A DNA stretch of 64,000 bases, from contig NZ_JAKGAP010000031.1 of assembly GCF_021532375.1 (NCBI RefSeq), positions 1 to 64,000 of the forward strand, given 5' to 3'. Shown here one piece after another: positions 1 to 7,401 of the stretch. Made by a program: the position numbers and the translations under genes. Positions within the stretch are counted from its first letter, which is position 1. Every line of letters begins with the position of its first letter. Below the pieces are notes generated by a model. It was not told where the DNA came from, ran no database searches, and saw only the letters and a program-made list of their open reading frames with translations. The DNA is from Paenibacillus alkaliterrae. Its GTDB lineage: Bacteria; Bacillota; Bacilli; Paenibacillales; Paenibacillaceae.

Positions 1-11
1 CTAGAAATCCT

Positions 12-254
12 TCACCCAGAAAATCCAAATTCCATCATAATCGCAAGGTGAATTGTTGACCCTAGGCATCGATAGGCCTTAACCTGTTGACATTGATTTC
101 TAATCTGAATAACATCCGTCCTTCTCGTTTTTAGACATTCCTGTTCTTGGAAATCCGAGTAATAGGTCGTTACTCTCTCCGTTGGAAGCGTATCGATGAC
201 CGACATGCAATGCTTACAAATAATAACCCCCAAATCTATACACTTATTTTCCAT
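12..254 (-). CDS. SR1P-like GapA-binding small protein, C-terminally extended
   Basis: The first 45 or so residues carry the pattern LGVIICKHC, then VIDTLPTERVTTYY and a later Cys. This resembles the SR1P peptides of Bacillus, which bind glyceraldehyde-3-phosphate dehydrogenase (GapA) and are encoded on a dual-function small RNA. The start was chosen at the Met of MENKCIDLG because an AAAGGGTGA ribosome binding site lies 6 bases upstream. SR1P proteins are usually about 40-45 residues. This frame continues to 80, and the last 35 residues look unlike the family, so the stop may have been lost. The gene overlaps the 3' end of a decayed gap fragment on the same strand. Family call from motif memory; moderate confidence. 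Confidence 0.55.
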   Translation of the reverse strand: MENKCIDLGVIICKHCMSVIDTLPTERVTTYYSDFQEQECLKTRRTDVIQIRNQCQQVKAYRCLGSTIHLAIMMEFGFSG

Positions 255-545
255 GTGCAATTCACCCTTTCTCTTACCATATTTGCAACATAGACCACGC
301 GGCAAGCATACGCCCATTCGTTGTCATACCATGCCAGCACCTTTATTTCATCGTTCATCACCAGTGTCGAAAGCCCATCCACAATAGCCGATTTGGCACA
401 GCCGATATAGTCGGCGGACACGAGCGGCTCCGTTGAAAATCCAATATAAGGTGAGCTGCGGCTTGCAGGACGGCGTTTACTTCATTCACACTTGTATTTC
501 TTGATATTTTAACGTGCTGGTCTTCATCCGTGATCACTTCGACGT
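236..545 (-). pseudogene. C-terminal fragment of glyceraldehyde-3-phosphate dehydrogenase, frameshifted
   Basis: Two reading frames together give the end of a GAPDH. One frame reads VNEVNAVLQAAA, the helix normally seen as TVEEVNAALKAAA. The next reads STEPLVSADYIG, AIVDGLSTLVM and VLAWYDNEWAYACRVV, the conserved C-terminal segment. A frameshift falls near 455-465. The catalytic Cys and the whole NAD-binding half are absent. On its upstream side it fuses to an alcohol dehydrogenase fragment. It is a relic, not a working enzyme. Its position directly before an SR1P-like gene suggests a former gap-sr1p neighbourhood. Confidence 0.75.
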
Positions 546-800
546 TCGTCCGGCATCTTGATGCAGCTCGTTTCGGGGACAACTGCATATTCAGCGAACG
601 TGATGAGAAGTGAGTTGTGGTATATCATTTGTCCGTCATGGCTCAATCGTGACGTGCCATCTAAGAGCGTTCCGGCAAACATTGGACCGAATGCAGATTC
701 GCACAGGTTCACCTGTTCCGTTTGTCAAAATTCACAGATGCCGCAAAAAGGAACCCCGCTCAAAGCGACTTTATCTCCCGGTTTGACCGGACCTCTACTT
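545..800 (-). pseudogene. Internal fragment of a zinc-dependent alcohol dehydrogenase
   Basis: The frame reads VKPGDKVALSGVPFCGIC, then a stop in place of an expected Cys codon, then VNLCESAFG, LLDGTSRLS and TFAEYAVVPETSC. These match, in order, the structural-zinc loop and the following strand of medium-chain zinc alcohol dehydrogenases (KPGDKV, CxxC, NLCE, DGTSR, FAEYTVV). The N-terminal catalytic zinc region and the Rossmann fold are missing. The fragment ends inside GAPDH-like sequence near 545, so two unrelated relics are joined there. Confidence 0.65.
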
Positions 801-870
801 CGGCTGCTGCACTTCAAAGGGTTACCGGATGGATTTGAACCGCCTAGATTGTGCGACTGCGTGGCGCACC

Positions 871-902
871 AAAAAAACCGACTCAAAAATGAGACGGTTT
901 CC
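871..902 (-). terminator. Rho-independent terminator of the toxin-antitoxin pair
   Basis: Read on the minus strand it is AAACCG.CTCA, a short T/A loop, TGAG.CGG and a run of seven T. It lies just after the toxin stop codon. Confidence 0.8.
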
Positions 903-904
903 GT

Positions 905-1186
905 TCAATATTTAAGATTTCGTTTCATCGCACCATGCTTGAATGAAGTGATCACGTATCTCTCACCCTTATCCATAACTTTATAAGACACGACATAACG
1001 ATCAACTATGCAGTAATAGGTGTTGCGATATTCACGCGAAGGCATTGTCGTTCCCATGTTGACGACTGTTGTTTCCACTCGCCGTATTAATTTAATTTTG
1101 TAATCGATTGTTTCCTGCTGTGTGTAACGATCGCTCTTGATTTGTTGGATTCGACGCCGAGCCGTTTCGGTCCATTGAACGATCAA
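905..1186 (-). CDS. RelE/ParE-family toxin
   Basis: A 93-residue basic protein with the size and layout of the RelE/ParE toxin fold. It has an N-terminal helix rich in Arg/Lys (TETARRRIQQIKSDRY), a central MPSREYRNTYYCIVDRYVVSYKV and a C-terminal ITSFKHGAMKRNLKY. Members either cut mRNA on the ribosome (RelE) or poison gyrase (ParE); the sequence alone does not decide which. The start is a TTG placed immediately after the TAA stop of the antitoxin gene, so translation is probably coupled. Autoregulation by the toxin-antitoxin complex is usual for this class. Confidence 0.7.
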   Translation of the reverse strand: MIVQWTETARRRIQQIKSDRYTQQETIDYKIKLIRRVETTVVNMGTTMPSREYRNTYYCIVDRYVVSYKVMDKGERYVITSFKHGAMKRNLKY

Positions 1187-1420
1187 TTACAATTCACCAC
1201 GCTTTATCGCTTCAATTATGTCATCTGTGGAATAAACCTTCCCATTCTTGATGTCCTTTTCAGAATCCTCAATCATTTGTCTAATTTCGGGGTCTGAATC
1301 CAGATCATGAACGGGATTATAAATTTCATATTCCATGCCTGCAATTCGAATGAATTCTTTGTGGTCTTTATGATAGGAATCAATGACTGTTCCATCAGGA
1401 CCTCTTAGACTAAATTGCAT
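1187..1420 (-). CDS. Antitoxin of the adjacent RelE/ParE-like toxin
   Basis: A 77-residue acidic protein directly upstream of the toxin gene. Its tail, TDDIIEAIKRGEL, resembles the C-terminal toxin-wrapping helix of RelB/YefM-type antitoxins. The first 40 residues (MQFSLRGPDGTVIDSYHKDH) do not show a DNA-binding fold I recognise. A strong AAAGGGGGCG ribosome binding site precedes the ATG. The antitoxin role rests on gene order, size and charge rather than a confirmed family match. Confidence 0.6.
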   Translation of the reverse strand: MQFSLRGPDGTVIDSYHKDHKEFIRIAGMEYEIYNPVHDLDSDPEIRQMIEDSEKDIKNGKVYSTDDIIEAIKRGEL

Positions 1421-1535
1421 CTTGTTCGCCCCCTTTAACTTTAAATGAATTATATCATATTAATCGTTATATCTCATCCTTTACGATCTGCAAATCCTCA
1501 AGTCCCATACAGAAAGCAATACTAAAATCGTGGAA

Positions 1536-1572
1536 GAGGCCGCCTGATTCTAAATAAAATCAGGCGGCCTCC
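1536..1572 (-). terminator. Hairpin after the ROK kinase gene
   Basis: A near-perfect 14-base stem (GAGGCCGCCTGATT / AATCAGGCGGCCTC) lies between two genes on the minus strand, downstream of the sugar kinase. The T-rich run after it is weak, so it may act as a terminator or as 3' end protection. Confidence 0.65.
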
Positions 1573-1656
1573 CCAGGCTGTGTTTTGAATAATTCCGTTT
1601 TCTATGACAAGTATCGCATTGCAGATCATGCTATCCTATATGCTGCATGGCTTTGC

Positions 1657-2550
1657 CTAGTCAGCCCCTTTTTCCTTTCCCTCCAAAGCTGCCAGACCAA
1701 GCGCAAGCGAGCCGCATAAGCCGGCATTGTCGCCAAGCCCCGGGGATACGATGTATTCGTCAATTCCGGTTAGCAGCGGCGCCGCACTGACGTAACCATT
1801 TAAATTTTTACCCACCTCGTTGCGAATCATAGGCAAGAGCTGCTTCTGATGCATGACCCCCCCGCCTAAGATGACACGTTTCGGTGAAAGCATGAGTATC
1901 GTAGTCGTCACTGCTTGTCCGAGATAATACGCCTCCATGGCCCATGCCGGATGATCCGCCCCAAGTTCACTGCCCTTCACGCCCCAGCGCTTCTCGATAG
2001 CGGGACCCGCAGCCATGCCCTCTAGACAATCGCCGTGATATGGACAGTTGCCCTCAAAGCGGTCCTCCGGGTGGCGTCTCGGCAATATATGCCCGCCCTC
2101 CGGATGAACCAAGCCGTGTACGAGATTGCCCTCGGAATATACGCCAACTCCGATTCCTGTACCAATCGTAAAATATACGCAGCTATCAAGTCCCCGTGCA
2201 GCGCCCCAAACCGCTTCGCCGTACGCGGCGGCATTCACATCCGTGTCCCATCCGAACGGCACGTTGAATTCCTGCTTCAACGTTTTCAGAAAAGGAAAGC
2301 CCGACCAGCCCGACTTTGGCGTTGTTGTCACGCTTCCATACGTTACGCTCGCACGATCAATATCGATAGGCCCGAACGTCCCGATGCCGATCGCTTTTGC
2401 ATTTTTATCTTTAAAATAGGAGATAACCTGCTCCATTACCCGCTCCGGGTGCTCAGTAGGAAAGCTAACCCGATCTTCAATCACTCCATTTTCATTACCT
2501 ATCCCGCATACAAACTTCGTGCCGCCCGCTTCAATTGCTCCAATTCGCAT
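1657..2550 (-). CDS. scrK: ROK-family fructokinase
   Basis: This 297-residue ATP-dependent sugar kinase of the ROK family is most like the ScrK/GmuE fructokinases, which phosphorylate fructose (sometimes mannose) to the 6-phosphate in the cytoplasm. The N-terminal phosphate loop is GAIEAGGTKF. The domain-swap and zinc region HPEGGHILPRRHPED followed by CPYHGDCLEGMAAGPA has the His and Cys ligands typical of this subgroup. YFTIGTGIGVGV is the second ATP loop. Length is normal. A GAGGAG site lies 11 bases before the ATG. TTACGTAA repeats upstream suggest control by a LacI/ROK-type repressor. The gene stands alone between a toxin-antitoxin pair and transposase debris. Confidence 0.88.
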   Translation of the reverse strand: MRIGAIEAGGTKFVCGIGNENGVIEDRVSFPTEHPERVMEQVISYFKDKNAKAIGIGTFGPIDIDRASVTYGSVTTTPKSGWSGFPFLKTLKQEFNVPFGWDTDVNAAAYGEAVWGAARGLDSCVYFTIGTGIGVGVYSEGNLVHGLVHPEGGHILPRRHPEDRFEGNCPYHGDCLEGMAAGPAIEKRWGVKGSELGADHPAWAMEAYYLGQAVTTTILMLSPKRVILGGGVMHQKQLLPMIRNEVGKNLNGYVSAAPLLTGIDEYIVSPGLGDNAGLCGSLALGLAALEGKEKGAD

Positions 2551-2578
2551 ATGCTTGTTCTTCTCCTCATCCTAATCA

Positions 2579-2656
2579 TTACGTAATCGTTTACGTAAAA
2601 CTTATACAAGTACTATCGGATTTTACTCGTGTTCGTTCCGCTTAATCATTACGCAA
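2579..2656 (-). promoter_or_regulatory. Candidate sugar-repressor operators upstream of the ROK kinase
   Basis: Two exact TTACGTAA palindromes begin 12 bases apart, the second within TCGTTTACGTAAA. A third variant, TTACGCAA, lies 59 bases further upstream. LacI-family operators often have this AT-rich, CG-centred form. The repressor is not in the window. Inference only. Confidence 0.4.
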
Positions 2657-2932
2657 TCATTTTTCTTAATTATAGGAGGATTCAGCTATTGTCGTCAAGC
2701 CTATGCCTTGATTCTCAGAGCTGACGCACGAAAAAGTTTGTAGATCTTGCGAATGGCTAAAATACCGGTTTTTTCATGGCACCATATGAATTTTTCCGGC
2801 AAATTCCCGGCTGAGCAGCAGCATCACCACCTTTTCGAGGTATACTTTCGTTTTTGACCGCGTTTTTCCCATCAAATGGGCAGACCAGTAGCGTCGTATG
2901 GATTCGATGGATTTTTTATGCGAAATTGCCAG

Positions 2933-3986
2933 TCAAGAAGCAAAACGAAGTCGCGGCTTCTGTTCCTGCAGGTGCCGAATCCGTTTGTAGTCTATCCACG
3001 GTCCCTCAATGGTACCGCGTAACAGCCGGATAAATCCTCGAATGCCGAGTTCCAAGATGAGTTCCGCTACAACTTCAACCAGTCCAATCAGCTCATTCAT
3101 CAAATGAGCCAGATGCATGAGATAGTGGTATCCTCTCATCGCATTCCAATCATAGGCGAAAACATGCTCGTATTGGTACCCTTGCCGTTTCTCTGGCAGG
3201 ATGTCGTTCTCCAGCCCCCAACGGCTTCGGGCCATCTCGTTGCAACGCGCATGCAGATTGCGTTCATGGAGCGGAACGCTTGACAGCCATGCATGACGAG
3301 AGGTTTTCGTGACGACTTTCGCATTAGCATCCACTTCTTCCCACGTTTCTTCACAGACGACAACATGTACGGTTTGCTTCGACCGCGCATTGGAGCCATA
3401 TTCGTATTCGATGTCATTCGTAAACCGAAAGGTTTGGTTTCTTCCCTTCCATGTGCGGGCGATCACCTGATCAGGATGAAGCTTCTGCAAGGCGTTCGCT
3501 TCTTTCCATACGCTGGGCAGCGAATCGTGTTGCAGCACGATCATAAATTCCCACCGGTTCTTGCGGCAAAGCGCTATGACTGGTCCATTGGCATACAGCC
3601 CATCTAGCAAGAGCGTAATCGGCAAGCGGGGAAACGCCGCTTTAAGCCGATCCGCCAGCCGGTAAAAAGCTTTCAATTCACAATCCTGCTTACTGCTGAC
3701 TTCGTCCACCGTGTTGTCGAGAAATTCGCTCATGAGCGGCAATACCAAGCCATTTGGAAACACTGACTTAGCTTCCAGCAGATACACGTAATAGTGCGGT
3801 TCTTCTTTACCGCCCGGCTTCCGGTGCAATTGCTCTTCGGCCAAACACGTTTCCGTCACGAATTTTTGTGTGCCGTCTACCGCGATTAGGTACCGTTTCT
3901 TAATCAGGTAGTTTTGAAAGATGCGGCAAGCTTTCCAACTCTGGAAAAAGCGCCTTCAGATGTACTTTCCATTGGGAGAAATCCAC
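2933..3986 (-). pseudogene. IS4-like DDE transposase, internally deleted at the N-terminal side
   Basis: The intact C-terminal 308 codons contain PLMSEFLDN, ITLLLDGLYANGPVIALCRK (second catalytic Asp region) and SRWGLENDILPEKRQGYQYE (Glu/Lys region), as in IS4-superfamily transposases. The first Asp is in YLIAVDGTQKF just upstream. Further upstream a different frame reads DFSQWKVHLKALFPELESLP, which I take to be the normal N-terminal region of the same family. The segment that should join ESLPH to the YLIAVDG strand is missing and the frame changes there. No terminal inverted repeats were identified. The element is probably immobile unless helped in trans. Confidence 0.72.
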
Positions 3987-4072
3987 TCCAATCCCTCACA
4001 AATCGTTTGAGCTAACTCGTTTCGCGTTAAGTGTGAGAATTGGCGGACGATGAACTTAATGTCCTCCAGTTC
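3956..4072 (-). pseudogene. N-terminal scrap of a second transposase-like protein
   Basis: Between two stop codons this frame reads LEDIKFIVRQFSH, NELAQTICEGLEW and SPNGKY. I associate this with the N-terminal helical domain of DUF4338-type transposase proteins. It overlaps the start of the other transposase remnant in a different frame. Short and degenerate; tentative. Confidence 0.35.
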
Positions 4073-4132
4073 CTATTTCGTAAATATCCGTCCAGACAAC
4101 AGTTCCGTATCCTTAATCAAATTTTCCGCCCC

Positions 4133-4411
4133 CTACATGAAAGCATCGCTTCGGTTCAGCCATGCGGTGAACGCAGCTATTACTTTCGGAAAACGGTCTG
4201 CTTGATCGATCTCCTCCTGCGGAATGCCGGTCTTCTTCTTTATAAAGCTGTTCAGCTTGGAGAAATAAACCGGTTTGATCAAGGCGGAGAACACAACCGT
4301 TTGCTACAAGGAGGAGTCTAAGCGGACTGCTCCGATCTCGATGACCTCCATCGGTAAATCGCTTGCAAACTTGCGGCCGTTGAATTCAATGTCCAAAATA
4401 ATATAATCCAA
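4133..4411 (-). pseudogene. DEDD-type 3'-5' exonuclease (DnaQ/KapD-like), broken
   Basis: One frame reads LDYIILDIEFNGRKF, then PMEVIEIGAVRLD, a stop, and IKPVYFSKLNSFIKKKTGIP with IDQADRFPKVIAAFTAWL. This is the start of a DnaQ-fold exonuclease: the DxE of motif I is in LDIEF, and the VIEIGAV strand and the HxLTGI-like segment follow. An in-frame TAG falls after about 32 codons and a second after about 92. The rest of the domain is gone, replaced by transposase debris. A TTG start with a GGGGGTT site is plausible. It probably was a working exonuclease until the insertion elements arrived. Confidence 0.65.
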
Positions 4412-4501
4412 AATAGTAACCCCCGATTGATGGCGATAGCTTGTGTTTTCCATTTTATCAGAAAAAACGGTCAAGCAGGGGAATACAATATTGGCAAAGG
4501 A

Positions 4502-4543
4502 AAAGCCTCCAGCTATACCATAAAGGTATGGGCTGGAGGCTTT
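4502..4543 (-). terminator. Terminator after pstA
   Basis: Twelve-base arms AAGCCTCCAGC / GCTGGAGGCTT enclose a small loop that itself can pair (CATACC/GGTATA). TTTTCC follows on the minus strand. It closes the pst operon immediately after pstA. Confidence 0.8.
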
Positions 4544-4548
4544 GCGTT

Positions 4549-5454
4549 CTACCGCTTCGTACGGCGGGCGTTAAGCCATAAAGGAATGCGGAAAAGTAAA
4601 TTGATGAGCAGCACAACGAATACGAGTACGGCTGCCGCTTTCTGAGCAATTTCTTGTGCATCGCCGACAATGGCCTCGGATTGCACGTACCATAAATGAA
4701 CGGCTAGCGTAGCGCCGGGGGAGAACAGACTGAAATCCCACATTTCGCCTGAAGTCGTTACGCCGGCAGTCAAAATAATGACGGCACTCTCGCCAAATGC
4801 CCGTCCGGCAACAAGACAGATGCCCGTTATAATGCCGTTCAGCGAAGCAGGAATAAGTGCGCGTGAAATGGTCTGCAGGTGAGTGGCGCCAAGCGCGAAG
4901 GAAGCGCTCTTCAGCTCCTTTGGAACGGCCCGGATCGACTCCTCCGTAACCCGTGTCAATACAGGCAGGTTGAGAAACGCAAGGCTGATGCCGCCGCCGA
5001 GAATGGTCAGGCCGATCTGGAAATATTCGACGAACAGCGCGATACCGAATAAGCCGAAGATAATGGATGGTACGGAAGCGAGTCCTTCTACACAAATGCG
5101 TACGAAGCCGATCAGCTTATTGTCAGGCGCGAATTCGGCCAAATAAATGCCTGCGGCCATCCCGAGCGGAATCGCGATTGCTAATGAAATGAACAAAATG
5201 TAGAACGAGTTCAGCAGGGTCGGACCAATACCGCCGCCTTCTTCGATCTCGCTGGGCAGTCCGAACAGAAAGTCCCACGTCAGCTTGGGAAGACCGTCCT
5301 GAAGAATAAGATAGAGAAGACCAAATATGAATGCAATGATAATAATGCCGAGCGACCATACAACGGAAGTGAATAGGCGGTCTTTTAGCCGGTTTAAACT
5401 TTTCTTGCCGCTGAACGGATTCGCGAAGGGGTTCGTGGTAACGGCTTGCTTCAT
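4549..5454 (-). CDS. pstA: Phosphate ABC transporter permease PstA
   Basis: A 301-residue inner-membrane permease of the Pst high-affinity phosphate importer. It has an N-terminal cytoplasmic stretch, six hydrophobic segments, and the ABC-coupling loop near ESIRAVPKELKSASFALGAT, followed by LPASLNGIITGI-like sequence, as is standard for PstA. It partners PstC in the membrane and would need the PstB ATPase. Its start codon overlaps the pstC stop (ATGA). A terminator follows at once and no pstB is present downstream. Pho regulation is usual for the family; the sequence here does not prove it. Confidence 0.93.
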   Translation of the reverse strand: MKQAVTTNPFANPFSGKKSLNRLKDRLFTSVVWSLGIIIIAFIFGLLYLILQDGLPKLTWDFLFGLPSEIEEGGGIGPTLLNSFYILFISLAIAIPLGMAAGIYLAEFAPDNKLIGFVRICVEGLASVPSIIFGLFGIALFVEYFQIGLTILGGGISLAFLNLPVLTRVTEESIRAVPKELKSASFALGATHLQTISRALIPASLNGIITGICLVAGRAFGESAVIILTAGVTTSGEMWDFSLFSPGATLAVHLWYVQSEAIVGDAQEIAQKAAAVLVFVVLLINLLFRIPLWLNARRTKR

Positions 5455-6413
5455 GCTTGCATCCCCTTTCTTTGAAGCCAGCGGATGGCAACGATCATAA
5501 CCAGTGAAATAACGAGAAGCAGGAAGCCCATCAAATAAAGGGCATAGTTCCAGGTGGAGTCAAAAGGAACGTTCGAAATTTGCATAACGATGTTGCTCGT
5601 TAGCACGGATGTTGGCTTGAACAGGCTATCAGCCAGCTGCGGCGTATTACCGATAACCATAACAACGGCCATGGTCTCGCCGACTGCACGGGCCATGCCG
5701 AGAATGACGGCGTACATGATGCCGCCCTTTGCCGAAGGCAGAAGCACTCTCCATACCGTTTGGAAACGGGTGGCGCCTAATGCGTAGGAGGCATCGCTGA
5801 ATTTTGCAGGAACCGCACTAATCGCATCGTCGCTTATGCGGCTTACCGTAGGGAGCACCATAATCGTCAGCACTAATGCTGCAGCGAGCAGGCCATCGCC
5901 CATACCGGTGCCTGTTACATCACGTATCAAAGGAATGAGTACCGTTAATCCAAGATAGCCATAGACGACTGACGGGATGCCTACAAGCAGATCGAGAACG
6001 GGCCGGAGCATGTTTTTCAGCCATGTAGGCACGAATACGGACAGGAAGACGGCGATAATCAGGGAGATCGGTACGCATATAAGCAGCGTTAACGCTGTTA
6101 AAGCAAAGGTGCCGAATATGAAAATAAGAGCACCGTATTGTTCATTTTCAGGGTTCCATTCCGCAGAGAAGAAGAAGTCCGCGAATGAAATTTGGCTGAA
6201 GGTTAAGACGCCTGTACGGAACATGAGAAACAAAATCATAAAGAGAATAAGGCATACAAAGCCGGCGCAGGCTACGCATAAATAACGGAACAAGCGGTTC
6301 GTGAAAAACAGGCGGGATCTCCGGTCAAACGGCTTGCTGCTCCCAGCCTTGATAGCGCTGCCGAGCTCGGCAGCGAGTCGCGGCTGCCGTCCGGCGTGAG
6401 ATGATTCCAACAT
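5451..6413 (-). CDS. pstC: Phosphate ABC transporter permease PstC
   Basis: A 320-residue membrane permease that pairs with PstA. The first 40 residues are cytoplasmic and basic, then hydrophobic segments alternate with loops. The coupling motif is DAISAVPAKFSDASYALGAT followed by LLPSAKGGIMYAVILGMARA, and MAVVMVIGNTPQL is a conserved PstC segment. Length is normal. It follows pstS after about 100 bases that contain a strong hairpin, which probably lowers permease expression relative to the binding protein. An overlap with pstA implies translational coupling. Confidence 0.93.
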   Translation of the reverse strand: MLESSHAGRQPRLAAELGSAIKAGSSKPFDRRSRLFFTNRLFRYLCVACAGFVCLILFMILFLMFRTGVLTFSQISFADFFFSAEWNPENEQYGALIFIFGTFALTALTLLICVPISLIIAVFLSVFVPTWLKNMLRPVLDLLVGIPSVVYGYLGLTVLIPLIRDVTGTGMGDGLLAAALVLTIMVLPTVSRISDDAISAVPAKFSDASYALGATRFQTVWRVLLPSAKGGIMYAVILGMARAVGETMAVVMVIGNTPQLADSLFKPTSVLTSNIVMQISNVPFDSTWNYALYLMGFLLLVISLVMIVAIRWLQRKGMQA

Positions 6414-6433
6414 GATAATCGGCTCCTCCGATA

Positions 6434-6479
6434 AAGAGCGGCCGGCTTTGGCGCCTATTCGCGCAAGCCGGCCGCTCTT
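6434..6479 (-). terminator. Hairpin between pstS and pstC (likely partial terminator)
   Basis: Fifteen-base perfect arms AAGAGCGGCCGGCTT / AAGCCGGCCGCTCTT with a 16-base loop, followed by TTATC. A leaky terminator or mRNA-stabilising stem here would let the binding protein be made in excess, as is common in pst operons. Confidence 0.7.
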
Positions 6480-6518
6480 CCAAACTCAATTTATTTACGT
6501 TCTAGCAGTAAATGAAGG

Positions 6519-7382
6519 TTATTTAAATGCCGAGATCGGGATGAATTTCAGCTTTTTCAGCGATCCGTTTTGGAACTTCGTGCCTTGCACATATTTGATG
6601 AATTCTTTTGTTGCACCGGTAGGCTGGCCTTTAGTCATGTAGTAACCGTAGCCCCATACCTTGTACTTACCGTTAATAACGTTAGCTTCCGTTGGTGCAA
6701 TGTCATTAATTTTTACGGCAGTCATTTTGTCGGTTACGTAGGCAAGGTCCATATAGCCAATCGCATTAGGCGTTGTTTCGATCGTGGACTTCATGTCGCC
6801 GCTCGTTTTTACTTCTTTGTAGTTATCGCCTTTTGTCATGAAATTTGTACCATTAAGCGCTTTGTCTTGGAAATTAACGCGTGTACCGGAACCGAAAGTA
6901 CGGTTAACGACGATGATTTCAGCATCTTTTCCGCCAACTTCCTTCCAGTTTTTAATTTTGCCGGAGAAGATGCCTTGCAAATCTTTTGTCGTAAGGTTAG
7001 TTACGGTAACATTCTTGTTTACAACCGCTGCGAAAGGAATAATAGCTACTTTGTGAGCGACTTGACCTTCGAATCTTTTGAAGCCGGGAACGTCTTTCGA
7101 AGCATCCCAGTCTACGGCGCCGATGTTAGCGATGCCTTTGCGGACAGCTTGCGGTCCTGTAATCGAACCGGCAGCGGATGCGGAAATTTTAACCTTAGGG
7201 TGCAGCTTTTTGAACTCGCTGGCTGCTTGTAATGTCAACGGAAGAAGGGCAGATGAGCCGTTAATGACGATTTTGCCGCTAAGCTTGCTTGCTGCGGTAA
7301 CAGTAGGAGTGGAAGCGGGTACTGAGCTGAAGCCGATTACGGCAATAAGCGCAGCTATTGTAAGTTGTTTAAACCATTTCAT
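6519..7382 (-). CDS. pstS: Phosphate-binding protein PstS, secreted form without lipobox
   Basis: A 287-residue substrate-binding protein. After the signal peptide come INGSSALLPLT (phosphate-binding loop), SAAGSITGPQAVRKGIANIG, VNRTFGSGTRVNFQDKAL and ETTPNAIGYMDLAYV. All are conserved PstS phosphate-contacting segments. The signal peptide ends in an A-x-A type site (TVTAAS) with no Cys, so it lacks the lipid anchor seen on most Gram-positive PstS proteins. It lies 19 bases after the stalk/propeller gene, so the two are probably co-transcribed. How the unanchored protein stays at the membrane is an open point. Confidence 0.9.
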   Translation of the reverse strand: MKWFKQLTIAALIAVIGFSSVPASTPTVTAASKLSGKIVINGSSALLPLTLQAASEFKKLHPKVKISASAAGSITGPQAVRKGIANIGAVDWDASKDVPGFKRFEGQVAHKVAIIPFAAVVNKNVTVTNLTTKDLQGIFSGKIKNWKEVGGKDAEIIVVNRTFGSGTRVNFQDKALNGTNFMTKGDNYKEVKTSGDMKSTIETTPNAIGYMDLAYVTDKMTAVKINDIAPTEANVINGKYKVWGYGYYMTKGQPTGATKEFIKYVQGTKFQNGSLKKLKFIPISAFK

Positions 7383-7401
7383 TTGGTATGACCTCCGTTA
7401 A

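Noticed and set aside
815-870. A tRNA-like string on the minus strand (GGTTCAAATCC next to stem-like bases)
   Set aside because: Only the T-arm-like sequence is present; the stem has mismatches and no acceptor, D or anticodon arms can be drawn, so it was not called a tRNA.
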